Source: Brevundimonas sp. (GTDB lineage Bacteria; Pseudomonadota; Alphaproteobacteria; Caulobacterales; Caulobacteraceae). Taken from it: a DNA stretch of 5,318 nt. Location: positions 1,313-6,630 of the forward strand of contig JAVHYH010000179.1 in NCBI GenBank assembly GCA_031119155.1, written 5' to 3'. Positions 1 through 5,313 of this stretch are shown here, piece after piece (positions within the stretch are counted from its first letter, which is position 1; every line of letters begins with the position of its first letter). A model generated the notes under the pieces. It saw nothing but the letters and a program-made list of their open reading frames with translations, had not been told where the DNA came from and searched no databases. The translations under genes were made by a program, and so were the position numbers.

Positions 1-545
1 GCCTGATGCACGTCACCCGCGCCGTCCTGCCGGGCATGCGGGCCCAGCGCTCAGGCCACATCTTCAACATCTCTTCGGGCGGCGGCATCCTCGGCGGCGC
101 CAGCGGAACGCTCTACTGCGCCTCGAAATTCGCCGTGGAGGGCTTCACCGAGTCCCTCGCGCAGGAGGTCGCCCCCTTCGGCATCCGCGCCACCATCGTG
201 GAGCCGGGCTTCTTCCGCACGGACTTCCTCGAGCCGACCTCGGTCAGGCACGCCTCGCTGACGATCCCCGACTACGCCCCGACGGCCGACGCGCTGAAGG
301 CCTTCTATGACCAGCGCAGCCACAACCAGGCGGGCGATCCCGCGAAGCTGGCGCAGGCGCTGATCACCCTGGCCGACGCCGAAAAGCCGCCGGTCCGCTG
401 GTGCGCGGGCACCGACGCCATCGCCATGGTGCAGGGCAAGATCCACAGCCTGCAGGCCGAACTGGACGCCTGGCGCGACCTGTCGGCGAGCACCAACGGC
501 GACTTCGACTTCCGCGAGGAAGCGGGCAGCAGCGCCTGGGGGTGA
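1..545 (+). CDS. SDR family oxidoreductase, 5' end outside the window
   Basis: This is the C-terminal part of a classical short-chain dehydrogenase/reductase, a cytosolic NAD(P)-dependent oxidoreductase. The frame is open to the left edge, and the Met codon at base 6 is internal (typical context 'GLMHVTRAVLP'), so the N-terminal Rossmann half with the TGxxxGxG cofactor motif lies outside. Counting from that Met, the catalytic residues are all visible: Ser24 in the NISS strand motif, Tyr37 and Lys41 in YCASK (YxxxK), and the PG turn at 67-68 in 'VEPGFFRTDF'. About 180 codons remain of a usual 250-290. The Ser/Tyr/Lys set is intact, so the enzyme is probably active. The substrate cannot be read from the sequence. 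It converges on the lysR gene across a repeat-filled gap. SDR membership is near certain; the exact role is unknown. Confidence 0.93.
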   Translation, partial: LMHVTRAVLPGMRAQRSGHIFNISSGGGILGGASGTLYCASKFAVEGFTESLAQEVAPFGIRATIVEPGFFRTDFLEPTSVRHASLTIPDYAPTADALKAFYDQRSHNQAGDPAKLAQALITLADAEKPPVRWCAGTDAIAMVQGKIHSLQAELDAWRDLSASTNGDFDFREEAGSSAWG

Positions 546-552
546 TCTGAGG

Positions 553-607
553 AGGCAGTAGGCAGGTAGGCAGTAGGCAATAGGGAAGTGAGCAGGCAGC
601 AGGCAGC
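553..607 (+). repeat. degenerate tandem heptamers (AGGCAGT/AGGCAGC type)
   Basis: The left arm and loop are built from 7-base units. They read AGGCAGT (553-559), a six-base partial unit (560-565), AGGCAGT (568-574), AGGCAAT (575-581), then after a diverged stretch AGGCAGC (594-600) and AGGCAGC (601-607). The same unit occurs in inverse orientation at 629-645. The units drift in sequence and phase, which suggests slippage or repeated duplication. There is no coding potential here. The units are too short and lack spacers, so this is not a CRISPR array. Confidence 0.75.
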
Positions 608-645
608 AGATAGCCTCCCCCTCTACTACCTACTGCCTACTGCCT
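553..645. repeat. long imperfect inverted repeat between convergent genes
   Basis: Bases 553-576 can pair with 623-645. The outer 13 bp (553-565 with 633-645) match perfectly. After a one-base bulge at G566 the pairing continues through 567-576, with one mismatch (571/628). The intervening 46 bases form the loop. The repeat lies between the SDR stop codon and the lysR stop codon and overlaps the lysR 3' end. RNA read from either strand could fold into this stem, so it may act as a bidirectional transcription end or 3' stabiliser; that role is inferred. No T-tract marks a classical intrinsic terminator. It resembles dispersed intergenic repeats seen in many bacterial genomes. Confidence 0.8.
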
Positions 646-1537
646 GTTCGACCGCCAACTCCGCCACGATCCCCCTCAGCCAGCGATGCGCCGGGTCGTG
701 GCGGTAGCGGACGTGCCAGCCCATCTGGACCGGGAATGTCCCCAGATCGACCGGCGCGGGCAGCACCTTCAGCCGCGGGTCGCGCGCCAACCGGCGGCAG
801 ATGGAGACCGGAAGGGTCGAGCAGTAGTCGGTGGCCGCCACCATCTCCGGCACGGCGAGGAAATGGGTCACCGACACCGCCACCTCGCGCCTCAGCCCCT
901 TCTGGTCCAGCGCCTGGAACAGCCCCGCCTTCAGGCGACCCGGCGGCAGGACGTTGACGTGTTTGAGCCGCTCGTACTGCGCGCGCGACAGGCTGTCGCC
1001 GACGTCCGGGTGGTCGGCGCGGACGACGCAGGCCAGCCCCTCGTCCATCAGATGCTGGACGACCAGATTGTCCGGCGGGTCGATCAGCCGCCCCAGCACA
1101 AGGGCCGTCGTGCCGGAGATCACCCCGGTCTCCGCCAGATCGGTTCCGAAGGGCGTCAGCCGCAGCCGCACGCCCGGCGCCTCATCCTTCAGCCGCGAGA
1201 CCAGCGCGGGCGCCAGGACGAACTCCACGAAGCTGTTGGGCGCGAGCGTGAACAGCCGCTCGGCGCTCGACGGATCGAAGGCCTGCTGGCCCAGCACCGC
1301 ATCATCGATGTTCGCCAGCGCCTCGGCGATGGCCGGCGCCAGCGATTCCGCCAGCTCGGTCGGCCGCACGCCATAGCGTTCGCGGATGAACAGCGGATCG
1401 TTCAGCGTCGCCCGCAGGCGCGACAGGGCATTCGACAGGGCGGGCTGGGTCATGCCCAGCCGCTGGGCCGCGCGGGTGATGTTGCGCTCCTCCATCACCG
1501 CGATGAAGACCGGCATCAGGTTCAGATCGTAGCGCAT
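626..1537 (-). CDS. LysR-type transcriptional regulator
   Basis: A 303-residue LysR-family regulator, of normal length for the family. The N-terminal winged helix-turn-helix covers about residues 1-60, with the helix-turn-helix at 22-42 ('RAAQRLGMTQPALSNALSRLR') followed by the typical DPLF at 47-50. The rest is the periplasmic-binding-protein-like effector domain. The effector is not readable. I chose the ATG at 1537 because the LysR consensus begins there; an open frame continues 52 codons upstream but is unlike the family and crosses the neighbouring gene's ribosome-binding site and start. No strong Shine-Dalgarno precedes this ATG. The gene is divergent from the DJ-1/ABM/aldo-keto reductase operon, the usual LysR arrangement, so it probably controls that operon and itself. 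Its last residues (QAVGSR) and the TAG stop are encoded by the intergenic heptamer repeat. Confidence 0.93.
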   Translation of the reverse strand: MRYDLNLMPVFIAVMEERNITRAAQRLGMTQPALSNALSRLRATLNDPLFIRERYGVRPTELAESLAPAIAEALANIDDAVLGQQAFDPSSAERLFTLAPNSFVEFVLAPALVSRLKDEAPGVRLRLTPFGTDLAETGVISGTTALVLGRLIDPPDNLVVQHLMDEGLACVVRADHPDVGDSLSRAQYERLKHVNVLPPGRLKAGLFQALDQKGLRREVAVSVTHFLAVPEMVAATDYCSTLPVSICRRLARDPRLKVLPAPVDLGTFPVQMGWHVRYRHDPAHRWLRGIVAELAVEQAVGSR

Positions 1538-1544
1538 GAAATCA

Positions 1545-1557
1545 TCATGCAACGTGA
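1545..1557. promoter_or_regulatory. candidate LysR box (T-N11-A)
   Basis: TCA-N7-TGA gives the T-N11-A pattern of LysR boxes. With one more base on each side the arms become ATCA and TGAT (1544-1558). It sits 7 bases upstream of the lysR start codon, where LysR proteins often bind to repress their own gene, and about 95 bases upstream of the operon start. The motif is short and degenerate, so chance occurrence is possible. The position is its best support. Confidence 0.4.
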
Positions 1558-1559
1558 TA

Positions 1560-1589
1560 TCTGAAATAAGAACTATAAAGTTCTGAAAT
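1560..1589. promoter_or_regulatory. inverted repeat with flanking direct repeats, possible operator
   Basis: AGAACT (1569-1574) and AGTTCT (1579-1584) form a perfect 6-bp inverted repeat around ATAA. The octamer TCTGAAAT occurs at 1560-1567 and again at 1582-1589, exactly 22 bases apart, or two helical turns, so both copies face the same side of the DNA. The repeats overlap the only plausible -10-like sequence. This could be the activation site of the divergent LysR regulator or a site for another regulator. The repeats are seen; the function is inferred. Confidence 0.45.
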
Positions 1590-1640
1590 GCCTTCGCCCG
1601 GCGCACCTTCCGCTCGTCCCCAACGGACGCAACCCAGTTG

Positions 1641-1647
1641 AAGGAGG
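1641..1647 (+). promoter_or_regulatory. ribosome-binding site of the DJ-1/PfpI gene
   Basis: AAGGAGG is a near-perfect Shine-Dalgarno 5 bases before the ATG at 1653. It decides the start in favour of 1653 over the upstream in-frame TTG at 1638. It is the strongest ribosome-binding site in the window, suggesting the operon is well translated once transcribed. Confidence 0.9.
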
Positions 1648-1652
1648 TCGCA

Positions 1653-2450
1653 ATGACCAAGGCAAAAGTTCTCGTCGTCGGTTCCAACGCCAACCGGATC
1701 GAGGTCCAGGGCGGCGGTTTCGTGCCGACCGGCCAATATCTGAATGAAACCGTCGTCCCGGTCCTGGCCCTGATCGAGGCCGGCTATGAGGTGGTTCTGG
1801 CCACCCCGAACGGCGAACGCCCTCCCCTCGACGAGGCCTCGGACAGCGCCGACCATTTCGGCGGCGACGTGGCCGCCTATGAGCAGGCCCTCGCCTTCTG
1901 GAACACCGATCCGGTGATGACCCGTCCGCGCAGCCTGGCCGCGGTGATCGCCGACGGTCTGGACAGCTACGCCGGCGTCTTCTTCCCCGGCGGCCACGCC
2001 CCGGTGGTCGATCTGATGCAGGACCGCGAGGCCGGTGAAATCCTGCGCCACTTCCATGAGGCGTCCAAGCCCACCGCCCTGCTGTGCCACGGTCCCGCCG
2101 CCGTCGCCGCCGCCCTGCCCCACGCCCGCGAGTTCCGGGCCGCCCTGATCGCCGGCGATCCCGACAAGGCGGCCGAATGGGCGAAGGGCTGGCAGTACGC
2201 CGGCTATCGCATGACCATCTTCTCGAACAGCGAGGAGAAGATCGTCGAGGACCACCTGATCAATGCGAAGCTGCACTTCTACATGGTTGACGCCCTGACC
2301 ACCGCCGGGGGCGACCTGATCGTCGGCGAGCAGGATTTCGCGCCGCATGTGATCGAGGATCGCGAACTGATCACCGGCCAGAACCCGGCTTCGGACCATC
2401 TGCTGGCGAAGACTTTCGTCGCAGCGCTGGACCGGTCGCTGGCGGCATGA
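1653..2450 (+). CDS. DJ-1/PfpI family protein, Hsp31-like (type 1 glutamine amidotransferase-like)
   Basis: A 265-residue cytosolic protein of the DJ-1/PfpI superfamily, in the larger Hsp31/HchA-like branch. The nucleophile elbow is 'LLCHGPAA', with catalytic Cys145 and His146. The conserved acidic partner is Glu32 in 'TGQYLNETVVP', followed by the family's 'EAGYEVVLATPNG'. The PGGH loop lies at about 112-115. This Glu/Cys/His arrangement matches yeast Hsp31 (Glu30, Cys138, His139). Members of this branch convert methylglyoxal to D-lactate without glutathione (glyoxalase III) and some act as chaperones or are reported to repair glycation. The 'glutamine amidotransferase' label in databases reflects the fold only. 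It is the first gene of a plus-strand operon divergent from lysR. Family assignment is firm; glyoxalase activity is inferred. Confidence 0.9.
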   Translation: MTKAKVLVVGSNANRIEVQGGGFVPTGQYLNETVVPVLALIEAGYEVVLATPNGERPPLDEASDSADHFGGDVAAYEQALAFWNTDPVMTRPRSLAAVIADGLDSYAGVFFPGGHAPVVDLMQDREAGEILRHFHEASKPTALLCHGPAAVAAALPHAREFRAALIAGDPDKAAEWAKGWQYAGYRMTIFSNSEEKIVEDHLINAKLHFYMVDALTTAGGDLIVGEQDFAPHVIEDRELITGQNPASDHLLAKTFVAALDRSLAA

Positions 2451-2462
2451 GGACCCGGATGA

Positions 2463-2493
2463 CCGGCGGGGCGCTGCGTTTTCGCCCCGCCGG
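2463..2493 (+). repeat. perfect 11-bp intercistronic hairpin
   Basis: Bases 2463-2473 and 2483-2493 are perfect reverse complements, all G or C, around a 9-base loop that contains TTTT. It lies 12 bases after the DJ-1 stop codon and before the next ribosome-binding site. No T-run follows the stem, so it is not a classical terminator. It could protect the 3' end of the first cistron, or set different mRNA levels for the first and later genes. Confidence 0.75.
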
Positions 2494-2506
2494 CGCCCTT
2501 CCGCCG

Positions 2507-2513
2507 AAAGGAA
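2507..2513 (+). promoter_or_regulatory. ribosome-binding site of the ABM monooxygenase gene
   Basis: AAAGGAA lies 8 bases before the ATG at 2522 and supports this start over an in-frame ATG at 2447 that overlaps the preceding stop codon as ATGA. Confidence 0.75.
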
Positions 2514-2521
2514 TACGCCCC

Positions 2522-2818
2522 ATGTCCACCCGCATGAAGATCATCGCCATCCTCGTCGCCCGCTCCGGCCAGACCGACGCCCTGCGCGAGTTGCTGTTCG
2601 GCATGGCGCCCGCCTGCCGCGCCGAGCCCGGCAACCTGCGCTGGGACATCTGGCGCGATCCGGCCGAACCCGCCCGCTTCGTCCTGGACGAGCTCTATAT
2701 CGACGCCGACGCCGTCGCCGCCCACCGCGAGACCCCGCACTTCAAGGCCTATCTCGCCCGCATCAACGACCTGGCCGAGCGCACCTCCCTGCTGCTCGAA
2801 CCCGCCGCGGTCGCCTGA
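2522..2818 (+). CDS. antibiotic biosynthesis monooxygenase (ABM) domain protein, YgiN-like putative quinol monooxygenase
   Basis: A 98-residue single-domain protein of the ABM dimeric alpha+beta barrel family, of full length (usually 95-105). The first strand is 'KIIAILVARSGQ' (6-17), then a helix with 'RELLFGMAPACRAEPGNLRWDIWRD' features, and the family signature 'H-x3-PHF' at residues 68-74, followed by a helix ending near 82. The closest known type is E. coli YgiN, a quinol monooxygenase; others are cofactor-free oxygenases of polycyclic aromatics or heme-degrading enzymes. Such proteins work as soluble dimers. It is the middle gene of the operon, 71 bases after the DJ-1 gene and 20 before the aldo/keto reductase. 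Its partners suggest quinone or aldehyde metabolism. The family is clear; the substrate is inferred. Confidence 0.87.
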   Translation: MSTRMKIIAILVARSGQTDALRELLFGMAPACRAEPGNLRWDIWRDPAEPARFVLDELYIDADAVAAHRETPHFKAYLARINDLAERTSLLLEPAAVA

Positions 2819-2825
2819 CCTCCCC

Positions 2826-2831
2826 AAGGAA
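2826..2831 (+). promoter_or_regulatory. ribosome-binding site of the aldo/keto reductase gene
   Basis: AAGGAA lies 7 bases before the ATG at 2839, within the 20-base gap after the ABM stop codon. The tight spacing supports co-transcription. Confidence 0.75.
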
Positions 2832-2838
2832 CCCCGCC

Positions 2839-3846
2839 ATGTCCATCAAGACCGTCCTGCCGCACCGCCTCGGTTTCGGCGCCGCCCCTCTGGGCAACAT
2901 GTTCCGCGACATTCCCGAGGCTGAAGCCCTGGCCACCGTCGAGGCCGCCTGGGCCGACGGCGTCCGCTACTATGACAACGCCCCCTTCTACGGCGCCGGC
3001 CTGGCCGAGCTGCGCATGGGCGAGGCGCTGGCCGGCAAGCCGCGCGATGAATACGTCCTGTCCACCAAGGTCGGCCGGGTCATTCTGGACGAGGTCGAGG
3101 ACGTCTCGGCGCGCGACAACGGCGAGAAGGGCGACGTCTTCAAACACGGCCGCCCGAACAAGGTGGTCAACGACTATGGCTATGACGCCACCCTGAAGTC
3201 GATCGAGGACAGCCTGAAGCGTCTGCGCACCGACCGGATCGACATCGCCTTCGTCCATGACCTGGCGCAGGACTTCTGGGGCGACCGCTGGATCGGCCAG
3301 TTCGAACAGGCCCGCACTGGCGCCTTCCGCGCGCTGGATCGCCTGCGTGACGAGGGCGTGATCAAGGCCTGGGGTCTGGGCGTGAACAAGGTCGAGCCCA
3401 TCGAATTGCTGCTGGATCTGGACGAGCCCAAGCCCGACGTCTTCCTGCTGGCCGGGCGCTACACGCTGCTGGACCACGACCGCGCCCTGCAGCGTGTGAT
3501 GCCAAAGGTGGCCGAGCGCGGTCTGGGGATCGTCGTCGGCGGCCCCTACAGCTCGGGCGCCCTCGTCGGCGGGCCGAACTTTGAATACGCCCCGGCGACC
3601 CCGGCCATCCTCGGCAAGGTGGCGCGCATCAAGGCCCTGACCGAGAAGCACGGCATCAGCATCAAGGCGGCGGGTCTCCAGTTCGCCTTGGCCAACCCGG
3701 CCGTCGCCGCCGTCATCCCCGGCGCCAGCCGCCCGGAGCGGATCGCCGAGGACGGCGCGGCCCTGACCGAAACCATCCCGGCGGCCTTCTGGACCGACCT
3801 GCGCGCGGCAGGACTGGTGCATCCGGACGCGCCGCTGCCGGCGTAG
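2839..3846 (+). CDS. aldo/keto reductase, D-threo-aldose 1-dehydrogenase / pyridoxal 4-dehydrogenase-like
   Basis: A full-length, 335-residue cytosolic NAD(P)-dependent aldo/keto reductase with a TIM-barrel fold. The catalytic tetrad is complete: Asp46 ('YYDNAPFYG'), Tyr51, Lys77 ('STKVGR') and His140 ('FVHD'). The cofactor-binding C-terminal segment 'IPGASRPERIAED' is at 293-305. The phrase 'LAGRYTLLDH' (about 204-213) and the long 80-115 insertion resemble the L-fucose/D-threo-aldose dehydrogenase and pyridoxal 4-dehydrogenase group, so the enzyme may oxidise sugars or reduce small aldehydes; the direction in the cell cannot be read. It is the last gene of the lysR-divergent operon and converges on the DUF817 gene with a 19-base gap holding the start of a terminator-like hairpin. 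Confidence 0.92.
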   Translation: MSIKTVLPHRLGFGAAPLGNMFRDIPEAEALATVEAAWADGVRYYDNAPFYGAGLAELRMGEALAGKPRDEYVLSTKVGRVILDEVEDVSARDNGEKGDVFKHGRPNKVVNDYGYDATLKSIEDSLKRLRTDRIDIAFVHDLAQDFWGDRWIGQFEQARTGAFRALDRLRDEGVIKAWGLGVNKVEPIELLLDLDEPKPDVFLLAGRYTLLDHDRALQRVMPKVAERGLGIVVGGPYSSGALVGGPNFEYAPATPAILGKVARIKALTEKHGISIKAAGLQFALANPAVAAVIPGASRPERIAEDGAALTETIPAAFWTDLRAAGLVHPDAPLPA

Positions 3847-3854
3847 GATGACAG

Positions 3855-3880
3855 ACGGCGGGGGCTCAGGCCTCCGCCGT
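3855..3880 (+). terminator. terminator-like hairpin after the operon
   Basis: Bases 3855-3865 pair with 3870-3880 (11 bp, one G-U) around a TCAG tetraloop, followed by TT before C. It starts 8 bases after the aldo/keto reductase stop. The right arm lies inside the last codons of the convergent DUF817 gene. The T-tract is short, so termination may be weak or partly Rho-dependent. Confidence 0.6.
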
Positions 3881-4729
3881 TTCCCGTTCCGGCCAGCGGA
3901 CGATGGACACCAGCACGATCGAGATGATCATCAGCAGAAACCAGCTGCCCAGCTTTTCCAGCCCGACAACGGTCCAGCCCGCTTCCTGGGTTGGATAGGT
4001 CCACGCCTGCGCCAGGGTCCCCAGATTCTCGGCGAACCAGATGAACAGGGCCACCAGCAGATAGCCGAGCAGGAGCGGCATTCGCCGCCGCCGCCGGTCC
4101 GTGGTGAACCAGAACCAGCCGCGCCCGAAGATCAGGACCGTCGCCGCGAACAGCGCGATCCGCACATCCGGCAGCCAGTGGTGAGCGAAGAAGTTGACGT
4201 AGATCGCCGCGGCCAGCACCGCCGTCAGCCAGAAGGGCGGATAGCCGCTCACCCGGATGTGAAACACCCGCTGCACCCGCGCGATATAGCTGCCCACCGC
4301 CGCATACATGAAGCCCGAGAACAGCGGCACGGCCCCGATGCGCAACAGACTATCCTCCGGATAGACCCACGACCCGTGCGCCGTCTTGAACAGCTCCATG
4401 ATCGTGCCCGCGACGTGGAACAGGAAGATCACCACCGCCTCGTCCCGCCCCTCCAGCTTCAGGGCCAGCATGCCGATCTGGATCGCCACCGCGCCCACGA
4501 CCAGAAAGTCGTAGCGCGAGACCGGCGCCGTCTCGGGCCACCACAGGAAGGTGCCGACGATCAGCACCAGCAACAGGCCGCCGAACAGACAGGCCCAGCC
4601 CTGCTTCAGCCCGAACCACAGGAACTCATAGGCGGCCCCGCGCCAGGGCGAGCGATCGACCCATGCTTCGGCGCGCGTCAGCCACTGACGGCCGAGAGCT
4701 TCGAGCGGAAGGGACAGGGGCGAGGTCAC
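3866..4729 (-). CDS. DUF817 family integral membrane protein
   Basis: A 287-residue inner-membrane protein that I recognise as DUF817 (the family of B. subtilis YoaT); function unknown. After a soluble amphipathic N-terminus (1-42) there are about eight hydrophobic segments, near 46-64, 73-92, 97-114, 131-150, 164-181, 189-208, 217-239 and 259-277. Family hallmarks are 'FHVAGTIMELFKTAHGSW' (104-121), 'PLFSGFMYAAVGSYIAR' (135-151), 'IYVNFFAHHWLPD' (176-188), 'WFAENLGT' (231-238) and 'KLGSWFLLMIIS' (259-270). The RRRRR at 212-216 suggests the loop before segment seven is cytoplasmic. Conserved polar residues in or next to membrane segments (His105, Glu112, His183, His184, Glu234) could bind a metal or cofactor or carry protons; this is inference. 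The start codon is GTG with no clear Shine-Dalgarno. The gene lies 65 bases downstream of queF on the same strand. Confidence 0.87.
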   Translation of the reverse strand: MTSPLSLPLEALGRQWLTRAEAWVDRSPWRGAAYEFLWFGLKQGWACLFGGLLLVLIVGTFLWWPETAPVSRYDFLVVGAVAIQIGMLALKLEGRDEAVVIFLFHVAGTIMELFKTAHGSWVYPEDSLLRIGAVPLFSGFMYAAVGSYIARVQRVFHIRVSGYPPFWLTAVLAAAIYVNFFAHHWLPDVRIALFAATVLIFGRGWFWFTTDRRRRRMPLLLGYLLVALFIWFAENLGTLAQAWTYPTQEAGWTVVGLEKLGSWFLLMIISIVLVSIVRWPERETAEA

Positions 4730-4776
4730 GCCCGCAGGCTAGACAACCTCAGCGGCACTGGCCCGTGGAGATTTGG

Positions 4777-4791
4777 TGCACAAAACGTGCA
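4777..4791 (-). other. small hairpin just after queF
   Basis: TGCAC and GTGCA form a 5-bp stem around a 5-base loop, 3 bases beyond the queF stop codon on the minus strand. No T-run follows, and the stem is short. It may slow or end queF transcription, or mean nothing; queF and the DUF817 gene could still be co-transcribed. Confidence 0.3.
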
Positions 4792-4794
4792 GCC

Positions 4795-5256
4795 TCACCC
4801 CCGCCCGCGATACGTCGGCACGCCCTGGTCGGGCAGCCACAGACCTTCCGGCGCCTGGCCGGTCTGCCAGAAGACGTCGATGGGGATGCCGCCGCGCGGA
4901 TACCAGTAGCCGCCGATGCGCAGCCATTTCGGCTGCAGCAGGTCCGCCAGCCGCTTGCCGATGGCGACGGTGCAGTCCTCGTGAAAGGCGCCGTGGTTGC
5001 GGAAGCTGGTCAGGTAGAGTTTCAGGCTCTTGCTCTCGACCAGCCAGTCGCCCGGCGCATAGTCGATGACGATGTGGGCGAAGTCCGGCTGGCCGGTGAC
5101 GGGGCACAGGCTGGTGAACTCCGGCGCCGTGAAGCGCGCCAAGTAGAGGGTGTCCGCATGCGGGTTGGGCACCCGCTCCAGCACGGCGGTTTCCGGGCTG
5201 GTCGGTGCGGCGATCTGCTGGCCCAGCTGGTGCAGGCCCGAGGTGTCGGTGGTCAT
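4795..5256 (-). CDS. queF: NADPH-dependent 7-cyano-7-deazaguanine reductase QueF (type I, short form)
   Basis: QueF reduces the nitrile of preQ0 to the amine preQ1 with two NADPH, the last step before the deazaguanine is inserted into tRNA on the way to queuosine. It is a cytosolic tunnelling-fold enzyme. The 153-residue protein matches the single-domain B. subtilis type. The catalytic Cys51 (thioimide-forming) lies in 'FTSLCPVTGQPD', with Asp58 as the proton donor. The NADPH-binding QueF motif 'ESKSLKLYL' is at 74-82, and the substrate-binding His92-Glu93 lie in 'FHEDC'. All are a constant four residues earlier than in the B. subtilis enzyme (Cys55, Asp62, Glu97). The ATG at 5256 gives the expected N-terminus, though no strong Shine-Dalgarno precedes it. 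No preQ1 riboswitch is seen upstream. Confidence 0.96.
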   Translation of the reverse strand: MTTDTSGLHQLGQQIAAPTSPETAVLERVPNPHADTLYLARFTAPEFTSLCPVTGQPDFAHIVIDYAPGDWLVESKSLKLYLTSFRNHGAFHEDCTVAIGKRLADLLQPKWLRIGGYWYPRGGIPIDVFWQTGQAPEGLWLPDQGVPTYRGRG

Positions 5257-5276
5257 GGCTTGGCTCTAGCGATTTC

Positions 5277-5313
5277 GGCGGCGTCCGTCACGCCGCCAGC
5301 GGGGCGACGCCCC
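5277..5313. repeat. two adjacent GC-rich hairpins upstream of queF
   Basis: The first hairpin pairs 5277-5284 with 5290-5297 (8 bp, perfect, 5-base loop). The second pairs GGGGCG at 5301-5306 with CGCCCC at 5308-5313 around a single A, so at least 5 bp can form. Neither is followed by a T-run on either strand. They may belong to the end of a gene beyond the right edge or to the queF leader. Confidence 0.5.

Larger units (their letters stand above)
1538..1652. promoter_or_regulatory. divergent control region between lysR and the operon
   Basis: This 115-base gap separates two divergent starts and must hold both promoters. Bases 1538-1589 are strikingly A/T-rich (15 of 52 are G or C) inside a GC-rich window. 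A TATAAA at 1574-1579 could be a -10 for the operon, but no good -35 lies 16-18 bases upstream, which would fit an activator-dependent promoter. I could not place either promoter with confidence. The remaining part up to the ribosome-binding site is GC-rich leader without obvious structure. Confidence 0.65.

Noticed and set aside
553..645. CRISPR array from the repeated units
   Set aside because: Units are 7 bases, directly adjacent and degenerate, with no spacers and no cas genes.
553..645. Insertion sequence remnant
   Set aside because: No transposase fragment or target-site duplication is visible; only short repeats are present.
686..1564. Plus-strand open frame (292 codons) opposite lysR
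   Set aside because: Low-complexity Arg/Gln/His composition without domain features, antisense to a textbook LysR protein.
1538..1693. 52-codon N-terminal extension of the LysR regulator
   Set aside because: It would cross the divergent gene's ribosome-binding site and start, is unlike LysR proteins, and the family consensus begins at the ATG at 1537.
2447..2521. Upstream start for the ABM protein at an ATGA overlap
   Set aside because: It would add 25 residues encoded through a stable hairpin, exceeds the family's length, and has no good ribosome-binding site, whereas the ATG at 2522 does.
2749..3822. Minus-strand open frame (357 codons) opposite the aldo/keto reductase
   Set aside because: Gly/Asp/Val/Gln-rich shadow composition, antisense to an aldo/keto reductase with a complete catalytic tetrad.
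3848..4909. Long plus-strand open frame (353 codons) opposite the DUF817 gene
   Set aside because: It is rich in Arg, Gln, His and Pro, has no recognisable domain, and exactly mirrors a clear membrane protein on the other strand; it is a high-GC shadow frame.
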